The notes: generated from the letters alone by a model not told the origin. A DNA stretch of 8,055 nucleotides from Acidimicrobiia bacterium (GCA_019247975.1 JAFBAD010000341.1:1-8055); one strand, 5' to 3'; numbered from the stretch's first letter, positions 1 to 6,382 are shown. Translations and numbers: made by a program.

Positions 1-1
1 C

Positions 2-310
2 GGTGATGCCGCGACCAAGGCGAAGGCGGCTGCGGTCGCCGCCGTCAGTGGCGGTACCGCCGGCGCGGTCACGACGAACGTCAGCGGGGATGGATACGAG
101 GTCACGGTCACGAAGACCGATGGCAGCCAGGTCGAGGTCCGCCTCGACAGCTCCTTCACCGCGGTGGAGGACGGACACGAGGGCCATGACGGCGACGGCG
201 GTCACGGCCGAGGGTGCGACCACGACGGTGGCGACCACGACGGTGACGCACCGGCCGCTCCGTCGACCTCGACCTCGTCCTCGTCGAGCTCCTCGTCCTC
301 GTCGACCTGA
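2..310 (+). CDS. PepSY-domain secreted protein, 3' end only (partial)
   Basis: This is an open frame entering from the left edge, with 102 codons visible before TGA at 308-310; the start and any signal peptide lie outside the window. Visible residues 1-57 form a PepSY domain: GDAATKAKAAA, then GYEVTVTKTDGSQVEVRLD and SSFTAVED. The GDAATKA-(A-rich helix)-YEV-TK-DGS-V-V-LD-SF pattern is matched almost word for word by the minus-strand gene at 5951-6382, so the two are paralogues. After the domain comes a tail (about residues 59-82) of Gly, Asp and His with five His and one Cys, which looks able to bind metal ions. The protein ends in 15 consecutive Ser/Thr residues. PepSY proteins of this type are normally extracytoplasmic, often beside two-component systems; their ligand is generally unknown. 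The DUF2271 gene follows after 24 bp, so co-transcription is likely. Family is confident; the metal role is inference. Confidence 0.85.
   Translation, partial: GDAATKAKAAAVAAVSGGTAGAVTTNVSGDGYEVTVTKTDGSQVEVRLDSSFTAVEDGHEGHDGDGGHGRGCDHDGGDHDGDAPAAPSTSTSSSSSSSSSST
263..307 (+). repeat. Low-complexity Ser/Thr codon run at the end of the PepSY gene
   Basis: This is an imperfect short-period run of TCG, TCC, ACC and AGC codons that encodes the last 15 residues of the partial PepSY protein, all Ser or Thr. It is in frame and reaches the stop codon, so it is a protein tail rather than an independent repeat element. Such tracts can change length by slippage. A flexible, possibly glycosylated linker is one reading, but nothing in the sequence proves it. 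Confidence 0.6.
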
Positions 311-334
311 TCGTTGGCCTTCCGAGGGGAACAC

Positions 335-1027
335 ATGCAGATGTCCGACCGGCTGCCGGAGGCGCCGCCGGGTTCACGGCTCGAGGAGGTGAGCCGCCGC
401 GCGTTCCTGCGCGGCGGCGCCACCGTCATCGGTCTGACCGCCGTCGGCGGCCTGGCCGCATGTGGCGGTGGCGGGAGTGGTGACCAAGCCCTCGCCTCGA
501 CGACGAGCACCACCGCCGCGACATCGACCACATCGGCCACGTCGACGACCGCAACAGCAGACGAGAGCGCCGGCGCCGTCCCTGCAGCAGCCAAGCTCGC
601 CGTCTCGTTCACGTACACGCCCTCGGGTGTCGGGGGGCGGGTCAACAACCCGTACATCGCTGTCTGGGTCGAGGACAAGGGCGGAGAGCTCGTGCGGGCG
701 CTTGCGGTCTGGTACGAGGCGGCCAAGTCGCGCTACCTGTCCGAGCTCGCGGAGTGGTCGACGACCTCCGGGTCCTCGGCGGCGCTCACCGCTGTTTCCG
801 GTGCCACTCGTACCCCCGGCGGCTACCAGCTGCTCTGGGACGGCACGAACCTCTCGGGCACCCGGGTCGCGCCCGGCGCGTACTTCGTGTGCATCGAGTC
901 CGCCAGGGAGCACGGGCCGCACTCGCTCATCCGCACCTCGTTGACCTTGGGCGACCAGCCCCAGAAGCTGGCTCTGCCGAGCGACGGCGAGCTGAGCGAT
1001 GCGAATGCCACCTACAGCGTTACCTGA
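335..1027 (+). CDS. Tat-exported DUF2271-family lipoprotein with SGAT motif
   Basis: This 230-residue protein starts at ATG 335, which has AGGGGA at 325-330 four bases upstream; an in-frame TTG at 314 and ATG at 341 are weaker choices. The N-terminus carries a twin-arginine signal (SRRAFLRGG, Arg21-Arg22), a hydrophobic stretch and a lipobox LAAC with Cys43, so a folded lipoprotein anchored outside the membrane is expected. A Ser/Thr/Ala linker (about 54-80) leads into a DUF2271-like domain (about 88-230). Landmarks are LAVSFTYTPSG, YIAVWVEDKGGELVRAL, SGAT (155-158), a YQLLWDG turn, and SAREHGPHS near the end. DUF2271 genes typically occur with PepSY membrane proteins and ApbE, as here. SGAT matches the [S/T]GA[T/S] core modified by ApbE enzymes, so Thr158 is a candidate FMN attachment site (inference). 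The downstream gene starts inside this one, 29 bp before its end, suggesting translational coupling. Confidence 0.85.
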   Translation: MQMSDRLPEAPPGSRLEEVSRRAFLRGGATVIGLTAVGGLAACGGGGSGDQALASTTSTTAATSTTSATSTTATADESAGAVPAAAKLAVSFTYTPSGVGGRVNNPYIAVWVEDKGGELVRALAVWYEAAKSRYLSELAEWSTTSGSSAALTAVSGATRTPGGYQLLWDGTNLSGTRVAPGAYFVCIESAREHGPHSLIRTSLTLGDQPQKLALPSDGELSDANATYSVT

Positions 1028-1676
1028 ATCCGACCACGCGGTTGCGGCCGGAGAGCTACCGGCGGAAAGCCGCCGCCGGCGACGTCGGCGGTTCCGTCCC
1101 GGTGTTGTCCAGCGGTGGTCCCGGCTCGTGCACGTCTACTCGAGCATGGGTCTGCTGTTGCTCGTCCTGTTCTTCGGGGTCACCGGCCTCACGCTGAACC
1201 ACCCGGAGTGGACCTTCGGCCTGCACGCCACGACGTCCACCAAGACCGGCGACATCCCGGGCAGCGCCCGCGTCAACGGGAAGCTGGACCTGCTGGCGTT
1301 GAGCCAGTACCTCCGCAAGAGCGATGGCGTGCACGGTGACGTCAGCGACTTCGGCCTGACCTCGACGCAGGGCTTCATCAGCTACCGCGGCCCCGGTTAC
1401 GCCGCCGACGTGACCATCGACGTCGCCGCGAACACCTACAAGCTCGACATCCAGAACCAGGGCCTGATCGGTATTCTCGACGACCTCCACCGCGGACGGG
1501 CCACCAACCGCGCGTGGGGCTGGGTGATCGACATATCCGCCGGCATTCTCGTGCTGACGGCACTCGCCGGCTTGAGCCTGCAGCTGGTGCTGCGAAAGCG
1601 GCGCACGTCCGCGCTGATCATCGCGGCCACCGGCGGCGCCATCGCCTCGTGGATCGCCATCACGACCCTCCGCTGA
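999..1676 (+). CDS. PepSY-associated transmembrane protein
   Basis: This 225-residue protein resembles short PepSY_TM-type proteins found with flavin or iron reductases. An Arg-rich cytoplasmic N-terminus (residues 25-34, consistent with the inside-positive rule) precedes TM1 (about 46-66). An extracytoplasmic domain (about 68-155) contains PepSY-like strands (GFISYRGPGYAADVTIDV, then NTYKLD). The conserved block ILDDLHRGRATNRAWGW leads into TM2 (about 174-198), and a short basic loop leads into TM3 (about 203-222). His45 at the start of TM1, His68 just after it and His164 in the DLHRGR block are conserved-type positions and could be haem ligands; this is not proven. The chosen ATG overlaps the DUF2271 gene by 29 bp; ATG 1005 is an equal alternative. 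Its last 17 bp overlap the 3' end of the convergent ApbE gene. The probable role is membrane electron transfer or anchoring for the DUF2271 partner. Confidence 0.85.
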   Translation: MRMPPTALPESDHAVAAGELPAESRRRRRRRFRPGVVQRWSRLVHVYSSMGLLLLVLFFGVTGLTLNHPEWTFGLHATTSTKTGDIPGSARVNGKLDLLALSQYLRKSDGVHGDVSDFGLTSTQGFISYRGPGYAADVTIDVAANTYKLDIQNQGLIGILDDLHRGRATNRAWGWVIDISAGILVLTALAGLSLQLVLRKRRTSALIIAATGGAIASWIAITTLR

Positions 1677-2592
1677 GGACCGGGGACCCCTCCGACCACA
1701 CGACATCACCGGAGCTCGACACGAGACAGCATCTGACCTCCTCAAGGTCGTCGACGAAGCGAAGCGCCTCCTCGCTTCGCAACACGGCCACGATCGTGGC
1801 CACGACATCGGCAGTCGCTGCATCGGGAGCGACGATCGACACCGACGCGTGATGGTCGACCGGTCTTCCCGTGCGCGCGTCGAGCACATGTGAGTACCAG
1901 GTCTCGCCGATCTGCCACCCGCGCCGGGCTCCACCGCTCGTGGCGAGCGCGGCGTCCTGCAGGGCGACCGTCAGCAGCGGTGCGACGTTGTCGTAGGGCG
2001 CCAGCGGGTCCTCGATCCCCACCCGCACCGCGGACGGGCCCCAATGGACCAGGTCACCGCCCGCGTTGACGATCACCGCCTCGAGGTCCGCTGCTCCCCA
2101 ACCCGCCTCCACCGCCCGATCGACGATCCAACCCTTCGCGATGGCGTTCAACGAGTACGGCACGGCGGGCGGGTGCCATGCCGGCGGCGCCGGCCGCTCC
2201 AGCGCCGCGATCGTCTGCACGATGCGGTTGAGCTCCTCATCGGTCGGGATCGCGCCTCGTGCCGTGCCGGCATCCCAGGCGCGCGTCAACGAAGCCGACG
2301 CCGGGTCGAAAACGCCCCTGCTGCGCACCCGCCACCGCTCAGCAAGCATGAGCACCCGGACCAGGTCGGTCGAGGGCGTCACCTCCCCGCGCTCCCAGCA
2401 CCTCAGCTCGCTGCGCTCGTCGAACACGTCGAAGACCCGCTGCAGTCGCTCCACTTCGCTGAGCACTGCAGCGTTCGCGATGTCGTGCGAACTCTCGTCA
2501 GCAGCAACCGACGAGACCTCCACCACCGTCCCCAGAACCCCCAGGTGTCGCGAGCGCTGCACCCAGCCCATCTGGTCGATTCTGCGATCCAT
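1660..2592 (-). CDS. apbE: FAD:protein FMN transferase (ApbE family)
   Basis: This 310-residue enzyme uses FAD as donor to attach FMN covalently to a Thr or Ser of target proteins, with Mg2+ as cofactor. Family blocks appear in order: LGTVVEV (19-25, the usual MGT start), FDPAS..L (95-102), NAIAKGWIVD (149-158), VNAGGD (175-180), ATSGG (217-221), YSHVLDARTGRPV (233-245, His235) and ADVVATIVAVL (261-271). Asp262 and Thr266 are the expected Mg2+ ligands. The ATG at 2592 has GGAGA eight bases upstream; an in-frame TTG at 2607 lies inside that ribosome site and is rejected. Length is normal for a form lacking a signal peptide, since the catalytic domain begins almost at the N-terminus. It therefore looks cytosolic, in contrast to the exported ApbE lipoproteins of many Gram-negatives. 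That suits modification of a Tat substrate before export. It lies 98 bp downstream of the reductase gene in the same direction. Confidence 0.93.
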   Translation of the reverse strand: MDRRIDQMGWVQRSRHLGVLGTVVEVSSVAADESSHDIANAAVLSEVERLQRVFDVFDERSELRCWERGEVTPSTDLVRVLMLAERWRVRSRGVFDPASASLTRAWDAGTARGAIPTDEELNRIVQTIAALERPAPPAWHPPAVPYSLNAIAKGWIVDRAVEAGWGAADLEAVIVNAGGDLVHWGPSAVRVGIEDPLAPYDNVAPLLTVALQDAALATSGGARRGWQIGETWYSHVLDARTGRPVDHHASVSIVAPDAATADVVATIVAVLRSEEALRFVDDLEEVRCCLVSSSGDVVWSEGSPVLSGGS

Positions 2593-2600
2593 CAGCGCGT

Positions 2601-2605
2601 TCTCC
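2601..2605 (-). promoter_or_regulatory. Ribosome binding site of the ApbE gene
   Basis: On the minus strand GGAGA precedes the ATG at 2592 by eight bases. It decides the start, because the upstream in-frame TTG overlaps it. The 98-bp gap between this gene and the reductase gene shows no clear promoter or hairpin, so I read the two as one transcript. Confidence 0.6.
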
Positions 2606-2690
2606 AAGGGCTGACGCGCAGTCGTTCAGCGCAGACTCAGGGAGCCATCGTCACGTTGGCGACATCGTCGACAGACCGTCCACCGCTGCG

Positions 2691-4043
2691 CTACCACGCG
2701 AAGCGTTCCTCGTGAAGCGAGGACTGGGGCAGCCCGGCATCACGAAGCGCATCGCGAACTGCATCGGCCATCGGCGGCGGACCACAGAGGTAGACGTCGC
2801 GATGGATCAGGTCGGGTACCCGCCACAGCAGTGCTGGAGCCGTCAGGCACGACCGGTCCTTTCCGAGGAGGTACTGCACTCGGGCGCCCCGCCGCGCGGC
2901 GATCGCTTCGAGCTCGCCGTGGAAGAGGACGTACTGCGGAGAAGCGGCGCGGTACAGCAGGAGGAGGTCCTCGCCTGCGTCGATGGGCATCGTCTCGAAC
3001 AGGGCCCGCATCGGTGTGATGCCGACCCCGCCCGCGATGAGCAGCACGTTGGGTCGGGATCGCCGTTCGGCGGTCATCGCCCCGTACGGCCCTTCGGCGA
3101 CGACCCAGGTGCCGGCGGGCAGGCGCTGCAGGTCGGCGCTGCCCTGGCCGAGCGCCTTCACGGTCAGTCGCAACCGGTGATCGTTCGGGGGCGCGGACAA
3201 GGAGAACGGGTGGGCCGTCGTCCAATGGTCAGGGGTGAGGAACCGCCAGCGGAAGAACTGACCGGCCTCTGCGGCCAGTTCGCCGAGGTGCTCGCCCTCC
3301 ATCTCGATCGACACCACGCCGGGAGCTTCCGGGATGACGCGACCGACACGAAGTCGGTGGCGCGACGCGTTGCGCAGCGGTGTGAGGACCCGGTGGCGAA
3401 CGACCGATGCGAAGACGTTGGCGTACAGCAGAGCCCACGCGATCTGCACGAGCCGATGTCCCGCGAGGTCCGGGCCGGCGAGCTGGTGTGTGAAGGAGAT
3501 CGCAATCGCGATGTAGGTCAGCAGGTGCAGCGCGTGCCAGCGCTCGTAGGAGAGCCGCCTTCGGGCGGCGCGGATCGATGCCACCGCGACCGTCACGAGC
3601 AGCACGGTGCCGACCGTGGCTCCCATGAGACCCGGGAGGCGCAGGACGTGCCACATCGCGAGCATCAGGTTCTCGCGGCGCGACTGCGCCCACGCGAGCA
3701 CCGCAGCGGCCCCGTGGACCAGCGCGAGAGCAAGCACGGCTCGTCCGCCAGCCGCGTGCCACCGGCTGAGGACATCTGCGCCGATGCGACGCTCCAGAAT
3801 CGGGACGCGAGCCATGAGCGCGATCAGCACGAGCACCCCGTAGCCAGCAAGCATCCCGCACACGTGCGCAGTGACCACGACGAGCTGCAACGGGCCCGGG
3901 CCGACCAGCGCGAGGTAGATCGGCCAGAGCGCAACCAGCGAAGCACCGAGAGCGATGAGGCCGAGGACATCGGTCGGCTCGACCCCCGAGTCGTCGCGCG
4001 ACTGCACCGATGCCGGCACGCGGGACGCGATGTCGAGGTTCAC
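2691..4043 (-). CDS. Ferric-reductase-like haem/FAD/NAD(P)H membrane oxidoreductase
   Basis: This 450-residue protein joins a haem-binding membrane half to a ferredoxin-NADP+ reductase-like half. Residues about 27-220 hold about six hydrophobic helices with candidate haem-ligand histidines His96, His110, His170, His173 and His186 (WHAAGGRAVLALALVH, and YERWHALHLL followed by THQL). Residues about 228-325 form the FAD domain: HPFSLS (278-283) for FAD contact and GPYG (318-321). Residues about 332-450 form the NAD(P)H domain: LIAGGVGITP (335-344), YLCGPPPM (418-425) and an aromatic C-terminal FAW. The expected reaction passes electrons from cytosolic NAD(P)H through FAD and haems to an external acceptor such as ferric iron, a flavoprotein or oxygen. 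The GTG start at 4043 overlaps the stop of the 56-residue gene as GTGA, implying translational coupling. The acceptor cannot be read from sequence; NADPH oxidase-like or other ferric-reductase-superfamily roles remain possible. Confidence 0.92.
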   Translation of the reverse strand: MNLDIASRVPASVQSRDDSGVEPTDVLGLIALGASLVALWPIYLALVGPGPLQLVVVTAHVCGMLAGYGVLVLIALMARVPILERRIGADVLSRWHAAGGRAVLALALVHGAAAVLAWAQSRRENLMLAMWHVLRLPGLMGATVGTVLLVTVAVASIRAARRRLSYERWHALHLLTYIAIAISFTHQLAGPDLAGHRLVQIAWALLYANVFASVVRHRVLTPLRNASRHRLRVGRVIPEAPGVVSIEMEGEHLGELAAEAGQFFRWRFLTPDHWTTAHPFSLSAPPNDHRLRLTVKALGQGSADLQRLPAGTWVVAEGPYGAMTAERRSRPNVLLIAGGVGITPMRALFETMPIDAGEDLLLLYRAASPQYVLFHGELEAIAARRGARVQYLLGKDRSCLTAPALLWRVPDLIHRDVYLCGPPPMADAVRDALRDAGLPQSSLHEERFAW

Positions 4044-4210
4044 CGGTTAGCCGGCGCCGAGGTGACCGGTGCTGCGACTGCGGCGGGCGGCGGGGCAACG
4101 GGCGAGACGCTCGGCGCGGTCGCTCCGACCCAGATGGCTACTGCCGAGACGATGGCGACGACCACGGCGTTCTGCCGGCGTGACCGTCGTCGGCGTTGCA
4201 CCTGGTTCAC
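4040..4210 (-). CDS. Small single-span membrane or exported protein, 56 aa, coupled to the reductase
   Basis: I do not recognise a family. The gene begins with GTG at 4210, preceded on its strand by GAGGGG with a five-base spacer, and ends with TGA at 4040-4042 sharing bases with the reductase GTG start. The product begins VNQVQRRRRSRRQ (read Met first), a strongly basic cytoplasmic end. A hydrophobic segment follows (NAVVVAIVSAVAIWVGA, about residues 14-30), then a Pro/Ala/Val tail ending TSAPANR. That layout fits a type II membrane anchor or an uncleaved export signal with a short outside tail. The frame stays open much further upstream, but the Shine-Dalgarno match and the end of the intergenic operator support this short form. 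As first gene of the operon it could be an accessory subunit of the reductase or a leader for coupled translation. Its existence is fairly well supported; its function is unknown. Confidence 0.68.
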   Translation of the reverse strand: MNQVQRRRRSRRQNAVVVAIVSAVAIWVGATAPSVSPVAPPPAAVAAPVTSAPANR

Positions 4211-4215
4211 TGGCG

Positions 4216-4221
4216 CCCCTC
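4216..4221 (-). promoter_or_regulatory. Ribosome binding site of the 56-aa gene
   Basis: The minus strand reads GAGGGG with a five-base spacer to GTG at 4210. This strong match is the main reason to accept the short reading frame and to place its start here, although the frame stays open further upstream. Confidence 0.6.
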
Positions 4222-4268
4222 GGATGCGGGTTCTGCGAGGCTCACGAGGGCCATCCTTCGGGACCGTC

Positions 4269-4307
4269 GTAAGCGTTGCGGCAACCGCTCGTGAGAAGTT
4301 TGTAAAG
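4269..4307 (-). promoter_or_regulatory. Four-hexamer array upstream of the reductase operon (putative response-regulator operator)
   Basis: Read on the minus strand, four hexamers follow at exact 11-bp steps: CTTTAC (4302-4307), TCTCAC (4291-4296), GTTGCC (4280-4285) and GCTTAC (4269-4274). The same geometry and near-identical hexamers recur at 6468-6506. The core GTGAGAAGTT (plus strand, 4291-4300) is identical at both sites and is followed by YGTAAR. Direct repeats of about 11 bp are typical of OmpR/PhoB-family regulators, and such a gene lies in this window at 6557. The array ends 58 bp before the GTG of the 56-residue gene and 23 bp before the plus-strand start at 4331, so either or both could be controlled. 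The promoter-proximal CTTAC may be part of a -10 region instead of a binding site. Confidence 0.55.
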
Positions 4308-4330
4308 CGCACGTCAAACCAGAGTTCGTT

Positions 4331-5884
4331 GTGCTGACCCGGAGTGGGACCTGGGTGGCGACGGGTGTCGCAGCGCTGTGCGCGCTCGCCGTCATCTTCT
4401 TCGCATGGCACGGGTCGGACCTGCCCGCGCAGACCTACCGCGTCTCGGTGTTTCGTCAGTACGGGTGGCTGACGTTCGACATGTTCTGGTACAGCGGCCA
4501 CTACCTGATCACCTACAGCTTCTTGACCCCAGCCTTCGCAGGGGCGCTCGGGCTTCGACTGGTCGGTTGGCTGGGGGCGGCCACCGCGGCGGGCGGGTTC
4601 AGCCGGCTCGCAACCGCGCACGTCGGCAAGATCGCGCTCCCCGCCTCGCTGGTCTTCGCAGCGGGGACCGCCGTCCCCTTGTTGATCGGCGAGATCACGT
4701 TCCTGACCGGCTTCGCGATCGGGCTCTGGGCCCTCGTCGCCGTCGACGCTCGCCGACGCGCGCTCGGACCCGTCCTCGCGCTCGGGGCCACGCTCGCGAG
4801 CCCGTTGGCCGGGCTGTTCCTGCTGCTGACGTTGACGGCATGGGCCGTCGCCTACCGAGACGGTCGCCTCGATCGGCTCCTCGCCGCGTCGGCGACCGCA
4901 GTCCCGCTCACCGTCTCGGCGCTTGCGTTCCACGAGGTTGGTGTTTACGACTTCAGCGCAGGCCAGCTCGTGGCCGTCCTCATCTGCAGCGCGGTCGGAT
5001 GGTGGGCCGTGCCCGCCCACATGCGAGCGATCCGCACCGGACTGATCCTCTACGGGATCCTCGGCGTCGGGTTGTTCGTGGTCCAGAACCCGGTCGGAGG
5101 CAACCTCGTGCGCCTCGGCGCCTACCTCGCTCCCGCCTTGGCGGTCATCGCGTGCTGGCCCAGGCGGTCTCGCCTCCTCGTCGTCCTCCTAGTGCCTGCG
5201 CTCATCTGGCAGTGGAGCAGCGGCGTCACCGCGCTGTCGCACGCGCGAGGCGACCCGACAAGGGACGAGAGCTACTTCCAACCCCTCGTCCGCGAGCTCG
5301 CTCGGCTCCCGGGTCCGGCGCGCGTCGAGATCCCGCCGACGAGTCAACACTGGGAAGCGACCTACGTCGCGACCCACGTGCCCCTGGCCAGGGGTTGGGA
5401 GCGGCAGATCGACGTGGCCCGGAACCCGCTGTTCTACGGCGATCGGCTCACCGCCACCGCGTACCGGCGGTGGCTCTACGCCAACGGCGTCACATGGGTC
5501 GCGCTGTCGGATGCGACCTCCGACCCGGCCGGCGAGGCCGAGGCCGCGTTGATCAGGCGAGGCCTGCCCTATCTCCGACCGACCTGGACCGGACACCACT
5601 GGCAGGTGTGGAAGGTTTCGGGATCGCCCGGTCTGCTCACCGGAGCCGCCCGACTGGACATCGACTCACCGGCGCAGTTCACGCTCGTCGCCCAACGCCC
5701 CACCGATGTGGTCGTCCGCTTCCGCTACACCCGCACCTGGGTCGTGGCCGCGGGTCGTGCTTGCATCCAACCGGCGGCAGGCGGATGGACTCGTGTGCGG
5801 ATCCGCTCAGCGGGTGCTGTGGTCGTCAGCTCGCGCCTGTTCGCGCACCACAGCGGCTGCCCCGACGAGGAACCGACGAACTAG
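4331..5884 (+). CDS. Polytopic GT-C-like membrane protein of unknown function
   Basis: This is a 517-residue protein. Residues about 8-300 contain roughly eight to ten hydrophobic segments, and about 305-517 form a soluble domain, probably extracytoplasmic. The first long loop carries TYRVSVFRQYGWLTFDMFWY followed by SGHYLITYS, the position where GT-C glycosyltransferases hold acidic catalytic residues. The C-terminal part has RVEIPPTSQHWEATYVA, PLARGWERQID and YRRWLYANGVTWVALSDA. From memory this layout recurs in actinobacterial membrane proteins loosely annotated as glycosyltransferase or YfhO-like; no substrate is known to me. The GTG at 4331 has only a weak AGAG upstream. GTG 4355 with GGAG about ten bases upstream is an alternative start, removing eight residues. 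The gene diverges from the reductase operon across the 4269-4307 array and ends at a strong hairpin. Fold assignment is tentative; membrane nature is clear. Confidence 0.72.
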   Translation: MLTRSGTWVATGVAALCALAVIFFAWHGSDLPAQTYRVSVFRQYGWLTFDMFWYSGHYLITYSFLTPAFAGALGLRLVGWLGAATAAGGFSRLATAHVGKIALPASLVFAAGTAVPLLIGEITFLTGFAIGLWALVAVDARRRALGPVLALGATLASPLAGLFLLLTLTAWAVAYRDGRLDRLLAASATAVPLTVSALAFHEVGVYDFSAGQLVAVLICSAVGWWAVPAHMRAIRTGLILYGILGVGLFVVQNPVGGNLVRLGAYLAPALAVIACWPRRSRLLVVLLVPALIWQWSSGVTALSHARGDPTRDESYFQPLVRELARLPGPARVEIPPTSQHWEATYVATHVPLARGWERQIDVARNPLFYGDRLTATAYRRWLYANGVTWVALSDATSDPAGEAEAALIRRGLPYLRPTWTGHHWQVWKVSGSPGLLTGAARLDIDSPAQFTLVAQRPTDVVVRFRYTRTWVVAAGRACIQPAAGGWTRVRIRSAGAVVVSSRLFAHHSGCPDEEPTN

Positions 5885-5888
5885 TCAA

Positions 5889-5931
5889 CCGGCGGCGCGG
5901 GTGCTGGCTGCAGGTGCACCCGTGCCGCCGG
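5889..5931. terminator. Bidirectional hairpin between convergent genes
   Basis: The arm CCGGCGGCGCGGGTGC (5889-5904) pairs with GCACCCGTGCCGCCGG (5916-5931) through 16 positions with a single G-T wobble, around an 11-base loop. It lies five bases after the stop of the GT-C-like gene and about 20 bases from the stop of the convergent PepSY gene, so it can serve both. There is no run of T after either arm. This is common in high-GC actinobacterial terminators, but it leaves efficiency uncertain. Confidence 0.75.
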
Positions 5932-5950
5932 CCGACGAATGGAACGGTGA

Positions 5951-6382
5951 TCAGCCCATCCCGTCGATGGTGTCGGTGACCTTGAACGAGGCGTCGAGCT
6001 TGACGGTTACGATCGAGCCGTCGCTCTTGGTCATGTGGACCTCGTAGGTCGCGCCCTCGGCATCGGTCTCGGCCCGCTGCGCTGTGGCGCCGGGCACGGC
6101 GGCTTCCGCGGCGGCCTCGGCCTTCGTCGCGGCGTCACCGGTGAGGATCGTCTCGGTCTTGCCGTTGGCCTGGTGGCCGCCCTTGCTCCAGTCGGGCGTT
6201 CCGTGGTCCTGATCGGCCGTGGCTGCCGAGGTCGAAGACTGGCTCGACGAGGGCGAGGCCTGGGTGGTGGAGGTGGCGGTCTGGGCACCGGCAGAGCCGA
6301 CGAACCCGGCGCCGATCGCGCCGCCGGTGAGCGCGGCGACGGCCAGTCCCCCACCGAGGAGGATCTTGCGGAATGGATGCAT
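5951..6382 (-). CDS. Secreted PepSY-domain protein
   Basis: This is a 143-residue protein. The ATG at 6382 is preceded by GAAAGAAG with a five-base spacer and opens a clear signal peptide (MHPFRKILLGGG, then an Ala/Gly/Val core and cleavage near GSAGA-QT, about residue 33). A Ser/Thr/Gln-rich linker (35-55) and a segment with DQDHGTPDWSKGGH (58-70) lead to a PepSY domain (about 78-143): LTGDAATKAEAAA, VPGATAQRAETD, ATYEVHMTKSDGS, VTVKLDASFKVTD. The frame is open further upstream to a possible start near 6538, but that extension puts the signal peptide inside the protein and runs across the operator, so it is rejected. Secreted PepSY proteins beside MprA-like regulators are a common actinobacterial arrangement, and a role in ligand sensing or in tuning the kinase is plausible. 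It is divergent from the regulator gene and shares the operator with it. Unlike its paralogue at 2-310 it lacks the His/Asp and Ser-run tail. Confidence 0.9.
   Translation of the reverse strand: MHPFRKILLGGGLAVAALTGGAIGAGFVGSAGAQTATSTTQASPSSSQSSTSAATADQDHGTPDWSKGGHQANGKTETILTGDAATKAEAAAEAAVPGATAQRAETDAEGATYEVHMTKSDGSIVTVKLDASFKVTDTIDGMG

Noticed and set aside
263..307. Short-period repeat that could be taken for a tandem-repeat locus or CRISPR-like array
   Set aside because: It is an in-frame Ser/Thr codon run ending at the stop codon, with no spacers and no conserved repeat unit.
4275..4285. Perfect palindrome GTTGCGGCAAC in the divergent intergenic region
   Set aside because: Taken first as a separate dimeric repressor site, but it has no counterpart at 6468-6506 beyond the GGCARC hexamer already in the phased array, so there is no independent support.
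2712..4337. A 541-residue plus-strand open frame
   Set aside because: It is antisense to the reductase gene, which has clear FAD and NAD(P)H motifs. The frame gives a polar His/Arg/Glu-rich product with no recognisable domain.
4040..5020. A 326-residue minus-strand open frame ending in the small membrane protein
   Set aside because: Most of it lies antisense to the well-supported membrane protein gene at 4331-5884, its composition is Arg/Glu/Gly/Gln-rich like a GC shadow, and it would cross the intergenic array. Only the last 56 codons, with their own ribosome site, are kept.
4378..5979. A 533-residue plus-strand frame overlapping the membrane protein gene
   Set aside because: It is Arg/Pro-rich with no domain, in another frame of a gene with coherent membrane segments; it also runs through the terminator hairpin.
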